Shown one piece after another: positions 26,606-38,048 of a DNA stretch of 49,912 nt (position 1 is its first letter; each line of letters opens with the position of its first letter). The stretch is taken from the NCBI RefSeq assembly GCF_021728395.1, contig NZ_JAKKCM010000018.1:1-49912 (forward strand), given 5' to 3'. The position numbers and the translations under genes are program-made. The stretch comes from Vibrio sp. J1-1. GTDB lineage: Bacteria > Pseudomonadota > Gammaproteobacteria > Enterobacterales > Vibrionaceae. The notes below the pieces were generated by a model. That model was given only the letters and a program-made list of their open reading frames with translations, was not told where the DNA came from and did not search any database.

Positions 26606-29173
26606 GTGAAGTTCATAAAGCGTTTATTTTTATTAACATTGATTTGCATAATTCTTGGAGTCACCACTATTTTTGGCTTCTATCAGTACGTGAAGCCTGA
26701 ATTACCAGATGTTGCAACTCTAAAAGACGTTGAATTACAAACACCTATGCAGGTGTTTAGTCAAGACGGGAAGCTGATCGCACAGTTCGGTGAAAAGCGT
26801 CGCATTCCTGTCACTTATGATGAAATTCCTCAAGACTTGATTCATGCATTAATCGCAACAGAAGACAGCCGTTTTTACGAGCATCCAGGTATCGACCCGA
26901 TCGGTATCACTCGTGCCGCAGTAGTCGTTGCGCTTTCTGGTTCAGCAAAGCAAGGGGCGAGTACCATTACGCAGCAGTTGGCACGTAATTTCTTCTTATC
27001 AAATGAGAAGAAGGTGATGCGTAAAATTAAAGAGATTTTCATCGCAATCCACATTGAGCAGCTGCTAAGTAAGCAAGAGATCATGGAACTTTACGTTAAC
27101 AAGATCTTCCTTGGTTACCGCTCATATGGTTTTGGCGCAGCTGCGCAGGTTTACTTTGGTAAAAGTCTAAACGAACTGACACTCAGTGAAATCGCAACGT
27201 TAGCTGGTATGCCAAAAGCGCCATCAACCATGAACCCAATTTACTCATTGGAGCGTGCAACTAATCGTCGTAATGTCGTATTAATGCGTATGCTGGATGA
27301 GAATTACATTACTCAAGAGCAGTTCGATGAGGCACGCAACGAACCTATCGTCGCGCGCTATCACAGTGCGGAGATCGAGTTATCAGCGCCTTATGTTGCT
27401 GAGTTAGCTCGTGCTTGGGCAGTAAAAGAGTTCGGTGAAGAAAAAGCCTACACATCAGGTATGAATATCTACATGACTGTAGATTCAAAACTTCAGGATG
27501 CCGCGAATACAGCTGCCGTGAACAACTTGCTCGCCTACGATGAACGTCATGGTTATCGTGGTGCAGAAAAGGCGCTTTGGAAAAACGGTGAAAGTGCTTG
27601 GGATACAGAGCAAATTGAACAGCACCTTAAGAAGCAGCCTACCTACGGCGACCTTTCTCCTGCAGTGGTAACCAAAGTAGAAGGGAAAACGGCGCAGGTA
27701 TGGGTAAAGAACAACCAGATGCAAACGATCTCTTGGTCAGGCATGAACTGGGCACGTAAATACCTTACGGATAATCGTCAGGGTTCCGCACCAAAATCAG
27801 CGCAGGATATTCTCTCTGAAGGTGAGCAAATTTGGGTTCGTGAGATTAGCTCTAGCGATGACGAAGGTAATACGGTACATAATTGGAAGCTGAGTCAGGT
27901 TCCGAATGCCAATACCGCGTTTGTCGCAATGAATCCAGAAAACGGCGCTATCTTGTCTATGGTGGGTGGCTTTAACTTTATCCATAGCAAGTTTAACCGT
28001 GCGACCATGTCAGTGCGTCAGGTGGGCTCAAGTATCAAGCCGTTCATTTATTCTGCCGCTATCGATAAAGGCCTGACGCTGGCGACTCTCGTCAACGATG
28101 CACCGATCAACAAATGGGATGCTGGCTCTGGTTCAGCATGGCGACCAAAAAATTCACCGCCAACTTACGGTGGCCCAACTCGCCTTCGCATCGGCCTTGC
28201 TCAATCGAAGAACGTAATGGCTGTTCGTACTCTACGCGAAGTGGGTTTGGATGAAACACGTCAATACCTAACGCGTTTTGGTTTTGATATTAACGATGTT
28301 CCGCGCTCAGAAACGATTGCTCTTGGTGCTGGTAGCTTAACACCGATGAAGGTCGCGCAAGGTTACTCAGTATTTGCCAATGGCGGTTACTATGTCGAAC
28401 CGTTCTATGTCGACCGAATTGAAGATGCGTTTGGGGAAGTACTGTTTAAAGCGAACCCTAAGAGCGTTTGCAAGCAGAACTGCCCACAAGTCATCGAACA
28501 ATACACCGAGGATCGCTTTGCGAATGAGTTTGGTGAGCAAGATGTTGAGATTGAAGGGTTAGCAACAGATAACGCGCTAGAAAGTGATGAGCCACAATAC
28601 GCTCCTCAAGTTATTTCACAAGAAAATGCATTCCTGATGCGTGAAATGATGTACAGCAATATTTGGGGTGGCGGTGACTGGCGAGAAGGCACTGGTTGGA
28701 ACGGTACTGGTTGGCGTGCACAATCACTGAAACGTCGTGATATTGGTGGTAAGACTGGTACAACGAATGACTCTAAAGACGCTTGGTATAATGGTTACGG
28801 TCCAGGTGTTGTAGCTGTTGCTTGGGTTGGCTTTGACGACCACTCAAGAGCGCTTGGCCGTGCTACGGTGAACAGTAACCTCGGTCAAGGACAAGTATCA
28901 GGTGCAGAGGCTGGCGGTAAAACAGCCGAGCCAGCTTGGATCGACTTTATGCGTGTGGCGCTTGAAAACACACCAGAGCAGAGTAAGCAAGTTCCAGACA
29001 ACGTTGTGCAAGTACGCATTGATCGTAGCAGCGGCATGCTGACCGACAACGTAGATGGTAGCTCTATGATGGAGTACTTCGAGAAAGGTACAGAGCCAAC
29101 CGAATACTCAGGTAGCTTCTTGGAAGACAGTATTTACTCCAGCGGTGGCGGAACAACAGAAGAGCTGTTCTAA
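26606..29173 (+). CDS. mrcA: Penicillin-binding protein 1A
   Basis: A bifunctional enzyme that polymerises and crosslinks peptidoglycan. The 855-residue protein has an N-terminal membrane anchor (LFLLTLICIILGVTTIFGFY). The glycosyltransferase domain has the catalytic glutamate in ATEDSRFYEHPG and the TITQQLARNFFLS motif. The transpeptidase domain has S-x2-K in VGSSIKPFIYSA, S-x-N in QSKNVMAV and KTGT in GGKTGTTNDSKDAW. The start is GTG at 26606, nine bases after AGGGA. Divergent from pilM. Activity outside the cell depends on a lipoprotein activator (LpoA) not seen here. Confidence 0.97.
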   Translation: MKFIKRLFLLTLICIILGVTTIFGFYQYVKPELPDVATLKDVELQTPMQVFSQDGKLIAQFGEKRRIPVTYDEIPQDLIHALIATEDSRFYEHPGIDPIGITRAAVVVALSGSAKQGASTITQQLARNFFLSNEKKVMRKIKEIFIAIHIEQLLSKQEIMELYVNKIFLGYRSYGFGAAAQVYFGKSLNELTLSEIATLAGMPKAPSTMNPIYSLERATNRRNVVLMRMLDENYITQEQFDEARNEPIVARYHSAEIELSAPYVAELARAWAVKEFGEEKAYTSGMNIYMTVDSKLQDAANTAAVNNLLAYDERHGYRGAEKALWKNGESAWDTEQIEQHLKKQPTYGDLSPAVVTKVEGKTAQVWVKNNQMQTISWSGMNWARKYLTDNRQGSAPKSAQDILSEGEQIWVREISSSDDEGNTVHNWKLSQVPNANTAFVAMNPENGAILSMVGGFNFIHSKFNRATMSVRQVGSSIKPFIYSAAIDKGLTLATLVNDAPINKWDAGSGSAWRPKNSPPTYGGPTRLRIGLAQSKNVMAVRTLREVGLDETRQYLTRFGFDINDVPRSETIALGAGSLTPMKVAQGYSVFANGGYYVEPFYVDRIEDAFGEVLFKANPKSVCKQNCPQVIEQYTEDRFANEFGEQDVEIEGLATDNALESDEPQYAPQVISQENAFLMREMMYSNIWGGGDWREGTGWNGTGWRAQSLKRRDIGGKTGTTNDSKDAWYNGYGPGVVAVAWVGFDDHSRALGRATVNSNLGQGQVSGAEAGGKTAEPAWIDFMRVALENTPEQSKQVPDNVVQVRIDRSSGMLTDNVDGSSMMEYFEKGTEPTEYSGSFLEDSIYSSGGGTTEELF

Positions 29174-29190
29174 TACTAATACAACAAACA

Positions 29191-29220
29191 AAACAGGGGA
29201 GCCAATAGCTCCCCTGTTTT
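29191..29220. terminator. Bidirectional terminator between mrcA and oxyR
   Basis: A 12-base stem AAACAGGGGAGC/GCTCCCCTGTTT with a five-base loop lies between convergent genes, with T on both exit sides. It can serve mrcA and oxyR. Confidence 0.85.
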
Positions 29221-29237
29221 ATATCAACTCATCTCTA

Positions 29238-30146
29238 TTAAGCCGCAATCGATGATGGGCAACTCGCCAGAATATCTTTGATTTTCTCAGCAAGTGCTTC
29301 AAAGCGTGCACGAAGTGGTGATCCCGGACGGTACACCAGCACAATTTTACGTGTGGGAGTCGGATTTACCGCAGGAATATAACTCACACCGTCCTTTTGC
29401 TTCTCATGTGGTAGTGATAGCTGAGGTAGCAAGGTGATCCCCGCACCAGCAGCCACCATATTACGCAGCGTCTCTAAACTCGTGGCTTTGAATCGCTCAT
29501 CGTCTTTTGCTCCTGCCGCAAAACAGAAGCCTAACGCCTGATCACGTAAGCAGTGGCCATCTCCGAGAGCCAATACCGTTTTACCCTTCAGTGACATCAT
29601 GTCGACCTGCTCTAACGATGCCCATTCATGATCGCAGGGTACGGCAACACTTAACGGTTCGTTATACACTTCGATCTCTTTGAATGGTTCGGTTTCGGCC
29701 ACGGAGGCCAATACCAGACAATCCAGCTTTCCGTCTTCCAGTTGATGCACCAACTGATGAGTCTGAGCTTCATGCAGGAATAACTCCAGATCCGGAAATT
29801 CTACTTTTAGTTCGGGAATAATCTTAGGTAACAAGTAAGGACCAACGGTGGGAATAAAGCCAATATGCAATGGACCAGTCATCGCACCATTTTGACCGCT
29901 CGCCATGTCCTTAAACATTTTCACTTCACTTAAAATACGTTTTGCTTGATCCACCAGTTGTAAACCAGAGTCGGTAAACAGTACACGGCGGCTACTGCGC
30001 TCTAAAAGCGTCGTACCAAGCTCGTCTTCTAACTTACGGATTTGTCCGCTAAGGGTCGGCTGGCTAACAAAACATGCTTCTGCCGCTTTACGGAAGTGTT
30101 TATGTTCCGCAAGCGCGACGAGGTACTCAAAGTCCCTAATATTCAT
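29238..30146 (-). CDS. oxyR: Hydrogen-peroxide-sensing regulator OxyR
   Basis: OxyR is a LysR-family activator switched on when peroxide joins two cysteines. The 302-residue protein has the N-terminal helix-turn-helix (FRKAAEACFVSQPTLSGQIR, about 18-37). The redox pair Cys199 and Cys208 lies in GHCLRDQALGFCFAAGA, identical in spacing to E. coli. It is divergent from the peroxiredoxin gene, with a full OxyR operator between them. Confidence 0.97.
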   Translation of the reverse strand: MNIRDFEYLVALAEHKHFRKAAEACFVSQPTLSGQIRKLEDELGTTLLERSSRRVLFTDSGLQLVDQAKRILSEVKMFKDMASGQNGAMTGPLHIGFIPTVGPYLLPKIIPELKVEFPDLELFLHEAQTHQLVHQLEDGKLDCLVLASVAETEPFKEIEVYNEPLSVAVPCDHEWASLEQVDMMSLKGKTVLALGDGHCLRDQALGFCFAAGAKDDERFKATSLETLRNMVAAGAGITLLPQLSLPHEKQKDGVSYIPAVNPTPTRKIVLVYRPGSPLRARFEALAEKIKDILASCPSSIAA

Positions 30147-30172
30147 AACACACGACTCGCTTTTATTTATTG

Positions 30173-30209
30173 ATAGTTAACATCTATCAAAACCATAACA
30201 CCAAACGAT
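30173..30209. promoter_or_regulatory. OxyR operator between oxyR and the peroxiredoxin gene
   Basis: Four half-sites lie at exact seven-base spacing: ATAG (30173), CTAT (30184), ATAA (30195) and CGAT (30206), matching ATAG-N7-CTAT-N7-ATAG-N7-CTAT in 14 of 16 positions. The first dyad also matches the internal T and A of the consensus. It ends about 20 bases before a TATAAT (30230-30235) for the peroxiredoxin gene, the place where an activator touches polymerase, and it could also repress oxyR. Confidence 0.82.
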
Positions 30210-30305
30210 TACAGCTATCAAAAGATTTTTATAATAATAGGCCTAACCAAACAGAACAGACACGAGCTAAACGCTCAAAACTAAAAAGAATTTTTAAGGA
30301 ATACA

Positions 30306-31034
30306 ATGTTTATCTCTAAAGAAGGTCAAAATACACCACAAGTCATTTTCCCAACTCGTCAAAACGGCAATTGGGTTAATCTCACCACTGATGAGATTTT
30401 CAAAAACAAAACGGTTATCGTCTTTGGTTTACCTGGCGCATTTACTCCGACTTGTTCTTCAAGCCATTTACCTCGCTACAACGAACTGTTTCCAGTATTT
30501 AAACAACACGGCGTGGATGAAATTTTATGTGTGTCGGTGAATGACGCGTTTGTGATGAACGCATGGAAACAAGAGCAAGAAGCGGAAAACATTACGTTCA
30601 TCCCAGACGGCAATGGTGAGTTTACCGAGGGTATGGGGATGCTGGTTGATAAAAGTGAACTTGGCTTTGGTAAGCGCTCTTGGCGTTACAGCATGCTGGT
30701 GAAAAATGGTGTTGTTGAAAAAATGTTTATTGAACCCAATGAACCAGGCGACCCGTTTAAAGTGTCAGATGCAGATACGATGCTCAACTACATCGCTCCT
30801 GACTACAAGACGCAAGAATCAATCACGGTCTTCACCAAGCCAGGTTGCCCATTCTGCGTGAAAGCAAAGCAGAACCTGATTGATAAAGGACTTCAGTATG
30901 AAGAAGTGATCCTGGGTAAAGATGCAACGACGGTAAGCCTACGCGCGATTTCTGGCCGTACTACCGTGCCTCAGGTATTCATTGGCGGCAGACTAATAGG
31001 CGGTAGCGAAGAGCTAGAAACCTACTTAGGCTAA
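30306..31034 (+). CDS. Peroxiredoxin-glutaredoxin hybrid (hyPrx5)
   Basis: A 242-residue fusion that reduces peroxides with glutathione in one chain. Residues 1-165 are a Prx5-type peroxiredoxin with the peroxidatic cysteine in [16 protein letters not shown]. Residues about 170-242 are a glutaredoxin with the CPFC active site ([14 protein letters not shown]) and [14 protein letters not shown]. The same fusion is known in Haemophilus. The gene is divergent from oxyR and follows an OxyR operator, so peroxide induction is likely. Confidence 0.95.
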   Translation: MFISKEGQNTPQVIFPTRQNGNWVNLTTDEIFKNKTVIVFGLPGAFTPTCSSSHLPRYNELFPVFKQHGVDEILCVSVNDAFVMNAWKQEQEAENITFIPDGNGEFTEGMGMLVDKSELGFGKRSWRYSMLVKNGVVEKMFIEPNEPGDPFKVSDADTMLNYIAPDYKTQESITVFTKPGCPFCVKAKQNLIDKGLQYEEVILGKDATTVSLRAISGRTTVPQVFIGGRLIGGSEELETYLG

Positions 31035-31068
31035 AACAGCCTCATCACTCAAATTACAGATAGAAAAA

Positions 31069-31098
31069 AGCCCCAAAATCAATATCGATTCTGGGGCT
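31069..31098 (-). terminator. Terminator between the peroxiredoxin gene and argH
   Basis: AGCCCCAAAATC pairs with GATTCTGGGGCT with one mismatch. On the minus strand the stem is followed by TTTTTT, so it best suits argH. The plus-strand exit (CTCTTAG) is poor in T. Confidence 0.7.
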
Positions 31099-31247
31099 CT
31101 CTTAGATTCTTCTAAGAAAAAGCAGTGGTACTTTAATAGACCCGGCTTTCTCTTAAAGGTTCCATCTTTTTTCGATTTTTTTAGCAAATACTTATGTAAC
31201 GATATCGCCACGAAGTTATGTTATTGAATGCTAAAATGATCAACCAT

Positions 31248-33161
<1,914 letters not shown>

Positions 33162-33239
33162 CTAATTAGTGATGACTAAATTGATGGTCATTTGCTCACT
33201 TTTTCTTATAGGCCAACGTTACGGCAATTTGAAGAAAAA

Positions 33240-33278
33240 ATAAAGTATAAATTCAATATTTTTACATATCTATTCACG
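33240..33278 (-). promoter_or_regulatory. Tandem ARG boxes before argH
   Basis: Two 18-base boxes (33240-33257 and 33261-33278) end in ATTCA halves that are exactly 21 bases apart (33251 and 33272), the required three-base gap. The left halves are partial matches to TGAAT (two of five and three of five). They lie about 120 bases before the argH start, after the argG terminator. ArgR with arginine would repress argH here. Confidence 0.55.
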
Positions 33279-33316
33279 AAAATTTAGTTTCATACACATA
33301 AAAACGCGTTGAAAAC

Positions 33317-33349
33317 AAAAAGACCTGCCAATCAATGGCAGGTCTTTTT
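33317..33349 (-). terminator. Rho-independent terminator of argCBG
   Basis: A perfect 14-base stem AAAAAGACCTGCCA/TGGCAGGTCTTTTT with a five-base loop lies about 20 bases after the argG stop, with T-rich exit on the minus strand. It separates argG from argH. Confidence 0.9.
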
Positions 33350-33368
33350 AATCAGTGGTGAAATATGC

Positions 33369-34583
33369 TTATTTCTTCTGGCTGTTCAGAGCGCGGATAC
33401 GGCTTGATAGCGAGTAAAGACGGATGAAACCACCAGCATGGCTTTGGTCGTAAACCTCGTCTTCGCCGAAGGTTGCAAACTCTTCTGAGTACAAGCTGTT
33501 GTCAGAACGTTTTTGAGTAACCGTTGCCTGACCTTTATATAGCTTAACAACCACTTCGCCGTTTACATCTTGAGCAAGCTCTTCTGAAGCCGCTAGGATT
33601 GACTTACATAGCGGTGTGAACCAACGACCATCGTACACAAGATGAGAGGCTTTAAGACCGAGCTCTTCACGGAATTCGAATGATGATTTGTCTAGCACTA
33701 GCTGCTCAACGGCACGCAGTGCTTCCATCATGATGGTGCCTCCCGGTGTTTCGTAACAACCACGAGACTTCATACCAACTAGACGGTTCTCTACGATATC
33801 GATACGACCAACACCGTGCTTCGCACCTTTCTCGTTTAGGTAAACTAGCGCATTGTATGGCGTCATTTCTTCGCCATCTACTGCAACCACTGCACCTTTC
33901 TCAACTTTTAGCGTCACGTATTCAGCTTCGTTTGGTGCCTGCTCTGGATCAACTGTCCATACCCAGCAGTCTTCGTTTGGTGCATTCCAAGTATCTTCTA
34001 GTACACCACCTTCAGTTGAGATGTGCCATGCGTTTGCGTCACGTGAGTAAATCTTAGTCAGAGACGCTGAACAAGGAATGTTACGCTCAGCCAGGTAATC
34101 CAGACATTGCTCACGGCTTACTAGATCCCATTCACGCCAAGGAGCGATAACATGCAGATCTGGTGCTAGTGCTGCAAACGCACCTTCAAAACGAACTTGG
34201 TCGTTACCTTTACCAGTACAACCGTGACATAATGCGTCAGCGCCAACTTTACGAGCAACTTCAACCTGCGCTTTTGCGATGATTGGACGCGCCATTGAAG
34301 TACCTAGCAGGTATTTACCTTCGTAGTAAGCGCCAGTTTTTAGCGTTGGGTAGACGTACTCTGCAACCATCTCTTCTTTTAGGTCAGCGATGTAACACTC
34401 AGATGCACCTGATGCTTTCGCTTTCTCTTCAATGCCTTCTAGCTCTTCTGCGCCTTGGCCTACATCAGCGACAAACGCCACAACTTCACAGTTGTAGTTC
34501 TCTTTTAGCCACGGGATGATTACTGAAGTATCTAGACCGCCTGAGTATGCGACTACTACTTTATTTACGTTCACTTTGCTCAT
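33369..34583 (-). CDS. argG: Argininosuccinate synthase
   Basis: ArgG joins citrulline and aspartate with ATP. The 404-residue protein has the P-loop [19 protein letters not shown] (about residues 12-30), [15 protein letters not shown], and [16 protein letters not shown]. Start ATG at 34583 has GGAG eight bases upstream. Third gene of argCBG, about 90 bases after argB; the gap holds no clear terminator. Confidence 0.97.
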   Translation of the reverse strand: MSKVNVNKVVVAYSGGLDTSVIIPWLKENYNCEVVAFVADVGQGAEELEGIEEKAKASGASECYIADLKEEMVAEYVYPTLKTGAYYEGKYLLGTSMARPIIAKAQVEVARKVGADALCHGCTGKGNDQVRFEGAFAALAPDLHVIAPWREWDLVSREQCLDYLAERNIPCSASLTKIYSRDANAWHISTEGGVLEDTWNAPNEDCWVWTVDPEQAPNEAEYVTLKVEKGAVVAVDGEEMTPYNALVYLNEKGAKHGVGRIDIVENRLVGMKSRGCYETPGGTIMMEALRAVEQLVLDKSSFEFREELGLKASHLVYDGRWFTPLCKSILAASEELAQDVNGEVVVKLYKGQATVTQKRSDNSLYSEEFATFGEDEVYDQSHAGGFIRLYSLSSRIRALNSQKK

Positions 34584-34672
34584 TTTTTTCTCCAAATTTA
34601 ACTGGCTCTGCTCTCGGCGGTCAGTGCCAACTACTTCCTAATGTTTAATTCTTTAAATTCTTTACTGCGACG

Positions 34673-35464
34673 TTATTGAGGCAGAAACTGGGTACCGATG
34701 CTCTGACCAGCAAATAGCTGCTCCAGCTTCTCAGGGTAACGCCAGGTTGCCACTTCGATAGGACGACCAAGATCATTGGCTGCCTCCAAAGCGGCTTTAA
34801 CTTTGACGATCATGCCGTCAGTGATCACATGCCCTTCGATCAATGCATCGGCTTCTTTTTCAGACAAGCTTTTGATCAAGTGACCTTTGCCATCCAAAAC
34901 ACCGCTCACATCTGAAAGCAGAACCAACTCCGCATCCAGTGCACCAGCAACCGCTACTGCCGCTTGATCCGCGTTGACGTTCATCAGTTGACCTTCTTTT
35001 GTCAGGCCAATTGAACTGATGATTGGCAGTGCGCCAGTGTTTAAGATCGCTTGGATCAGTGTTGAATCACCCGGAGAGGCTTTACCTACTGCGCCCAATT
35101 CCGGATCGAGTTCTTCCACCTGGCATAAACCGCCATCCGCTAAGCTCATGCCCACCGCGTTAAGACCGTCTGCAATCGCCTGACCTTGAAGTAGCTTATT
35201 TGCTGTCCCCGCTAGTGCTCCCGCAATAACTGGGATTTGATCGTAAGGCGTCACTCGTAAGCCGTTCTTCTTCACGGTTTGAAGCTGCAATTTAGTCATC
35301 AGCTCATCAACCAGGTAGCCACCGCCATGAACGATGGCGATTTGTCGCTGCGCCGAACTTTGGTAGGCCGCGATGGCACCAAAAAGTTGGCTTAAGGTTT
35401 TTGTGCAAGATAAAGCTGCACCGCCTAGCTTAATGACTAATGGAGCTTGATTGGTTTGCGTCAT
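34673..35464 (-). CDS. argB: N-acetylglutamate kinase
   Basis: ArgB phosphorylates N-acetylglutamate. The 263-residue amino-acid kinase fold shows [12 protein letters not shown] at the start, [41 protein letters not shown], and [13 protein letters not shown] near the end. The ATG at 35464 has GAGGGA upstream; an earlier in-frame TTG is less likely. It follows argC by about 20 bases. Confidence 0.96.
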   Translation of the reverse strand: MTQTNQAPLVIKLGGAALSCTKTLSQLFGAIAAYQSSAQRQIAIVHGGGYLVDELMTKLQLQTVKKNGLRVTPYDQIPVIAGALAGTANKLLQGQAIADGLNAVGMSLADGGLCQVEELDPELGAVGKASPGDSTLIQAILNTGALPIISSIGLTKEGQLMNVNADQAAVAVAGALDAELVLLSDVSGVLDGKGHLIKSLSEKEADALIEGHVITDGMIVKVKAALEAANDLGRPIEVATWRYPEKLEQLFAGQSIGTQFLPQ

Positions 35465-35485
35465 TGCTTTTCCCTCTATCAACGA

Positions 35486-36490
35486 CTACAGCAACGCTGT
35501 CAGTTCTGGGTAACCGTAATGAATATTTAAACATTGCATCGCTTGACTTGATGCACCTTTGAGTAGGTTGTCGATGGCAGAAATCACAATCACGTGTTCG
35601 CCTTGAACCTTCCAGCCGATATCGCAGAAAGGTGTATTTTCAACATCCTGAATACGTGGAATACCATCGCCTTTTAGACGTACCGCTGGCTTGCCTTGAT
35701 ACGCTTGTTCAAACGCCTGAGTCACTTGCTCTTCGGTCACACCTGCGGACAGCTTCATTGTGATGGTGGCAAGAATACCACGCTTAAAGTTGCCCAGATG
35801 AGGCGTAAAAATCACATCACACCCTAGGTGTTGAGCGATCTCTGGTTGGTGACGGTGATTGAACACTCCGTAAGGCTGCAGGCTCACTTCGCAAAAGCTG
35901 TTGGTCATCGACGCTTTTCTGCCCGCACCAGATACGCCACTCGTCGCGTTAATCACTGGCCATTGTTGAGTATCCAATAAACCACCTTCTAAAAGGGGCT
36001 TGATGGCCAATTGCGATGCTGTTGGGTAGCAGCCAGCTACCGCAACTAAAGGAGTGTTTTTAATTGCGTCAAAGTTCCACTCCGCTAAGCCGTACACCGC
36101 TTTATCTAGCCAGTTGTTAAATTGATGCTTGAAGCCATAGAAAGTGTCGTAAAAGCCTTCGTTCTGAACACGGAACGCGCCAGATAAATCGAAAACCTGA
36201 CATCCAGCGTCAAGGAAAATTGGGGCGAGGTCATGGCTCACTTCATGTGCTGTTGCCAAAAACACCACATCTGATTCTGCTGCCACTTGCTTTGGATCGG
36301 TTAACGGATTCACTGGCATATCAATAACGCCGGCTAACTTGCCGTGCAGCTGGGCAATACTTTTTCCTGCATCTACACTGTTGGCGGAAACGTATAAACC
36401 TGATAGCGTGAGTTCTGGGTGTTTGTTAACCATTAAAGCTAACTCTGCGCCGGTGTAACCGCTGGCTCCGATAATCGTGGTTTTTAGCAT
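35486..36490 (-). CDS. argC: N-acetyl-gamma-glutamyl-phosphate reductase
   Basis: ArgC reduces the acyl phosphate made by ArgB with NADPH. The 334-residue protein has the nucleotide-binding [15 protein letters not shown] at its start, the catalytic cysteine in [14 protein letters not shown] (about residue 154), [13 protein letters not shown], and [12 protein letters not shown]. First gene of argCBG, divergent from argE, with ARG boxes between. Confidence 0.97.
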   Translation of the reverse strand: MLKTTIIGASGYTGAELALMVNKHPELTLSGLYVSANSVDAGKSIAQLHGKLAGVIDMPVNPLTDPKQVAAESDVVFLATAHEVSHDLAPIFLDAGCQVFDLSGAFRVQNEGFYDTFYGFKHQFNNWLDKAVYGLAEWNFDAIKNTPLVAVAGCYPTASQLAIKPLLEGGLLDTQQWPVINATSGVSGAGRKASMTNSFCEVSLQPYGVFNHRHQPEIAQHLGCDVIFTPHLGNFKRGILATITMKLSAGVTEEQVTQAFEQAYQGKPAVRLKGDGIPRIQDVENTPFCDIGWKVQGEHVIVISAIDNLLKGASSQAMQCLNIHYGYPELTALL

Positions 36491-36550
36491 TCTATAACAT
36501 CCGTAAACTTAAAGGCCCAAGTGACTATTCATATTTAATTTTTGCTATAT

Positions 36551-36589
36551 TTTGATTTTTTATTCATTAAATATGATTTAATATGTGTT
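36551..36589. promoter_or_regulatory. ARG boxes between argC and argE
   Basis: The first box (36551-36568, TTTGATTTTTTATTCATT) matches TGAAT-N4-ATTCA in 9 of 10 positions. A second, weaker box (36572-36589) matches 6 of 10 and lies at the correct three-base gap. Located between divergent argC and argE, they allow ArgR to control both sides at once. Confidence 0.7.
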
Positions 36590-36634
36590 TTACAGTTTTG
36601 TGCTCTGTCTGTCAATAGGAGATTTGAAGAATCC

Positions 36635-37771
36635 ATGCAATTACCAACGTTTCTAGAGGTCTATGAAGGACTCATCAGTACCTCTTCAATCAGCTCCACC
36701 GACCCGAAATGGGACCAAGGCAATGCGAAAGTCATTGAGAAACTCGCATCCTGGTTCAAAGATCTAGGGTTCAGTGTTGAGGTGATCGAAGTCGAACCAG
36801 GCAAACACAATATGATCGCACGTATGGGCGAAGGCGAAGGTGGCCTCCTTTTAGCTGGTCACAGTGACACGGTGCCATTTGATGAAGGACGCTGGAACTT
36901 CGACCCGCATAAACTGACTGAAAAAGACAACCGCTTTTACGGTCTTGGTACGGCAGACATGAAAGGCTTCTTTGCCTTCATCTATGAAGCCGTAAAGAAA
37001 GTCGACTGGAGTAAACAGAAGAAGCCACTGTATGTATTAGCGACTTGTGATGAAGAAACCACGATGCTAGGCGCTAGACACTTTACCGCTAATGCTCCTT
37101 TTAAACCGGACTACTGCATTATAGGCGAACCAACCAGCCTGGTTCCCATTCGTGGCCATAAAGGTCATGTCGCCAACGCCATTCGTGTGACTGGTAAATC
37201 AGGTCATTCATCAGATCCTGCACTTGGTGTTAACGCCATTGAGATCATGTATGAAGTTATGTTTGCCATGATGAAGCTGCGCGATAAGTTAATTAAAGAG
37301 TACCACCACCCGGGTTTTGCTATTCCTAGCCCAACATTGAACTTGGGTCATATTCACGGTGGTGACAGTGCCAACCGTATTTGTGGCTGCTGTGAACTGC
37401 ATTACGATGTTCGCCCATTACCTGGCATCAGCTTAGATGGTCTAGAGAACATGCTACGCGGTGCTTTAAAAGAAGTGGAAGCCAAATGGCCGGGACGTAT
37501 TGAGGTAATACCGCTACACGAATCCATTCCGGGTTACGAGTGCCCTCATGACCACCCATTCATTGGTGGCGTAGAAGAACTGTGTGAAACAAGCTCGCAA
37601 ACCGTGAACTACTGTACAGAAGCACCATTTCTACAAGAGTTGTGTCCAACGTTGGTACTTGGACCGGGATCTATCGATCAGGCCCACCAGCCAGATGAGT
37701 TTCTTGCTTTTGATTTTATTGACCCGACCATTGATGTACTGTCTAAAGCAATGATCAAATACTGTTGTTAG
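36635..37771 (+). CDS. argE: N-acetylornithine deacetylase
   Basis: ArgE removes acetate from N-acetylornithine. The 378-residue zinc peptidase-fold (M20) protein shows [17 protein letters not shown] with HxD, the metal/catalytic [27 protein letters not shown], and the dimerisation domain. The ATG at 36635 gives the family length; longer in-frame readings lack homology. Divergent from argCBG. Having ArgE rather than ArgJ fits the need for a separate acetylglutamate synthase (ArgA domain of ArgH). Confidence 0.96.
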   Translation: MQLPTFLEVYEGLISTSSISSTDPKWDQGNAKVIEKLASWFKDLGFSVEVIEVEPGKHNMIARMGEGEGGLLLAGHSDTVPFDEGRWNFDPHKLTEKDNRFYGLGTADMKGFFAFIYEAVKKVDWSKQKKPLYVLATCDEETTMLGARHFTANAPFKPDYCIIGEPTSLVPIRGHKGHVANAIRVTGKSGHSSDPALGVNAIEIMYEVMFAMMKLRDKLIKEYHHPGFAIPSPTLNLGHIHGGDSANRICGCCELHYDVRPLPGISLDGLENMLRGALKEVEAKWPGRIEVIPLHESIPGYECPHDHPFIGGVEELCETSSQTVNYCTEAPFLQELCPTLVLGPGSIDQAHQPDEFLAFDFIDPTIDVLSKAMIKYCC

Positions 37772-37792
37772 CGAAATAAAAATACAATGTAC

Positions 37793-37818
37793 CTGTACAG
37801 CTCCGATGAGCTGTACAG
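37793..37818 (+). terminator. Terminator of argE
   Basis: A perfect 11-base stem CTGTACAGCTC/GAGCTGTACAG with a CGAT loop lies about 20 bases after the argE stop, followed by ACTGTTGTTTCT. The T-run is broken, so efficiency is uncertain. Confidence 0.65.
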
Positions 37819-37967
37819 ACTGTTGTTTCTCACCACACTTCATTGACCGTTAACACTTATTTAACTTGTTATTTTGTAATTAATTTTCATTTATTACGTC
37901 ATGAGCGCTGTATCTTTGCTCTAAATCAGGAGAGAAGCGGAATAATTACAAACATAGTAGGCTTTAT

Positions 37968-37997
37968 TTGACTAGAACTGGTGCTTTTCGCTAGATT
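37968..37997 (+). promoter_or_regulatory. Probable ppc promoter
   Basis: TTGACT (37968-37973), an 18-base spacer and TAGATT (37992-37997) lie about 50 bases before the ppc ATG. Confidence 0.45.
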
Positions 37998-38048
37998 GGT
38001 GTCTTAACAAGGACAATGGATGTAGTTTTTTTACGAGGCAGGACGACA

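Noticed and set aside
31026-31211. 61-codon minus-strand frame over the peroxiredoxin 3' end and the terminator
   Set aside because: It runs through a strong hairpin and has a low-complexity lysine-rich start; no support for coding.
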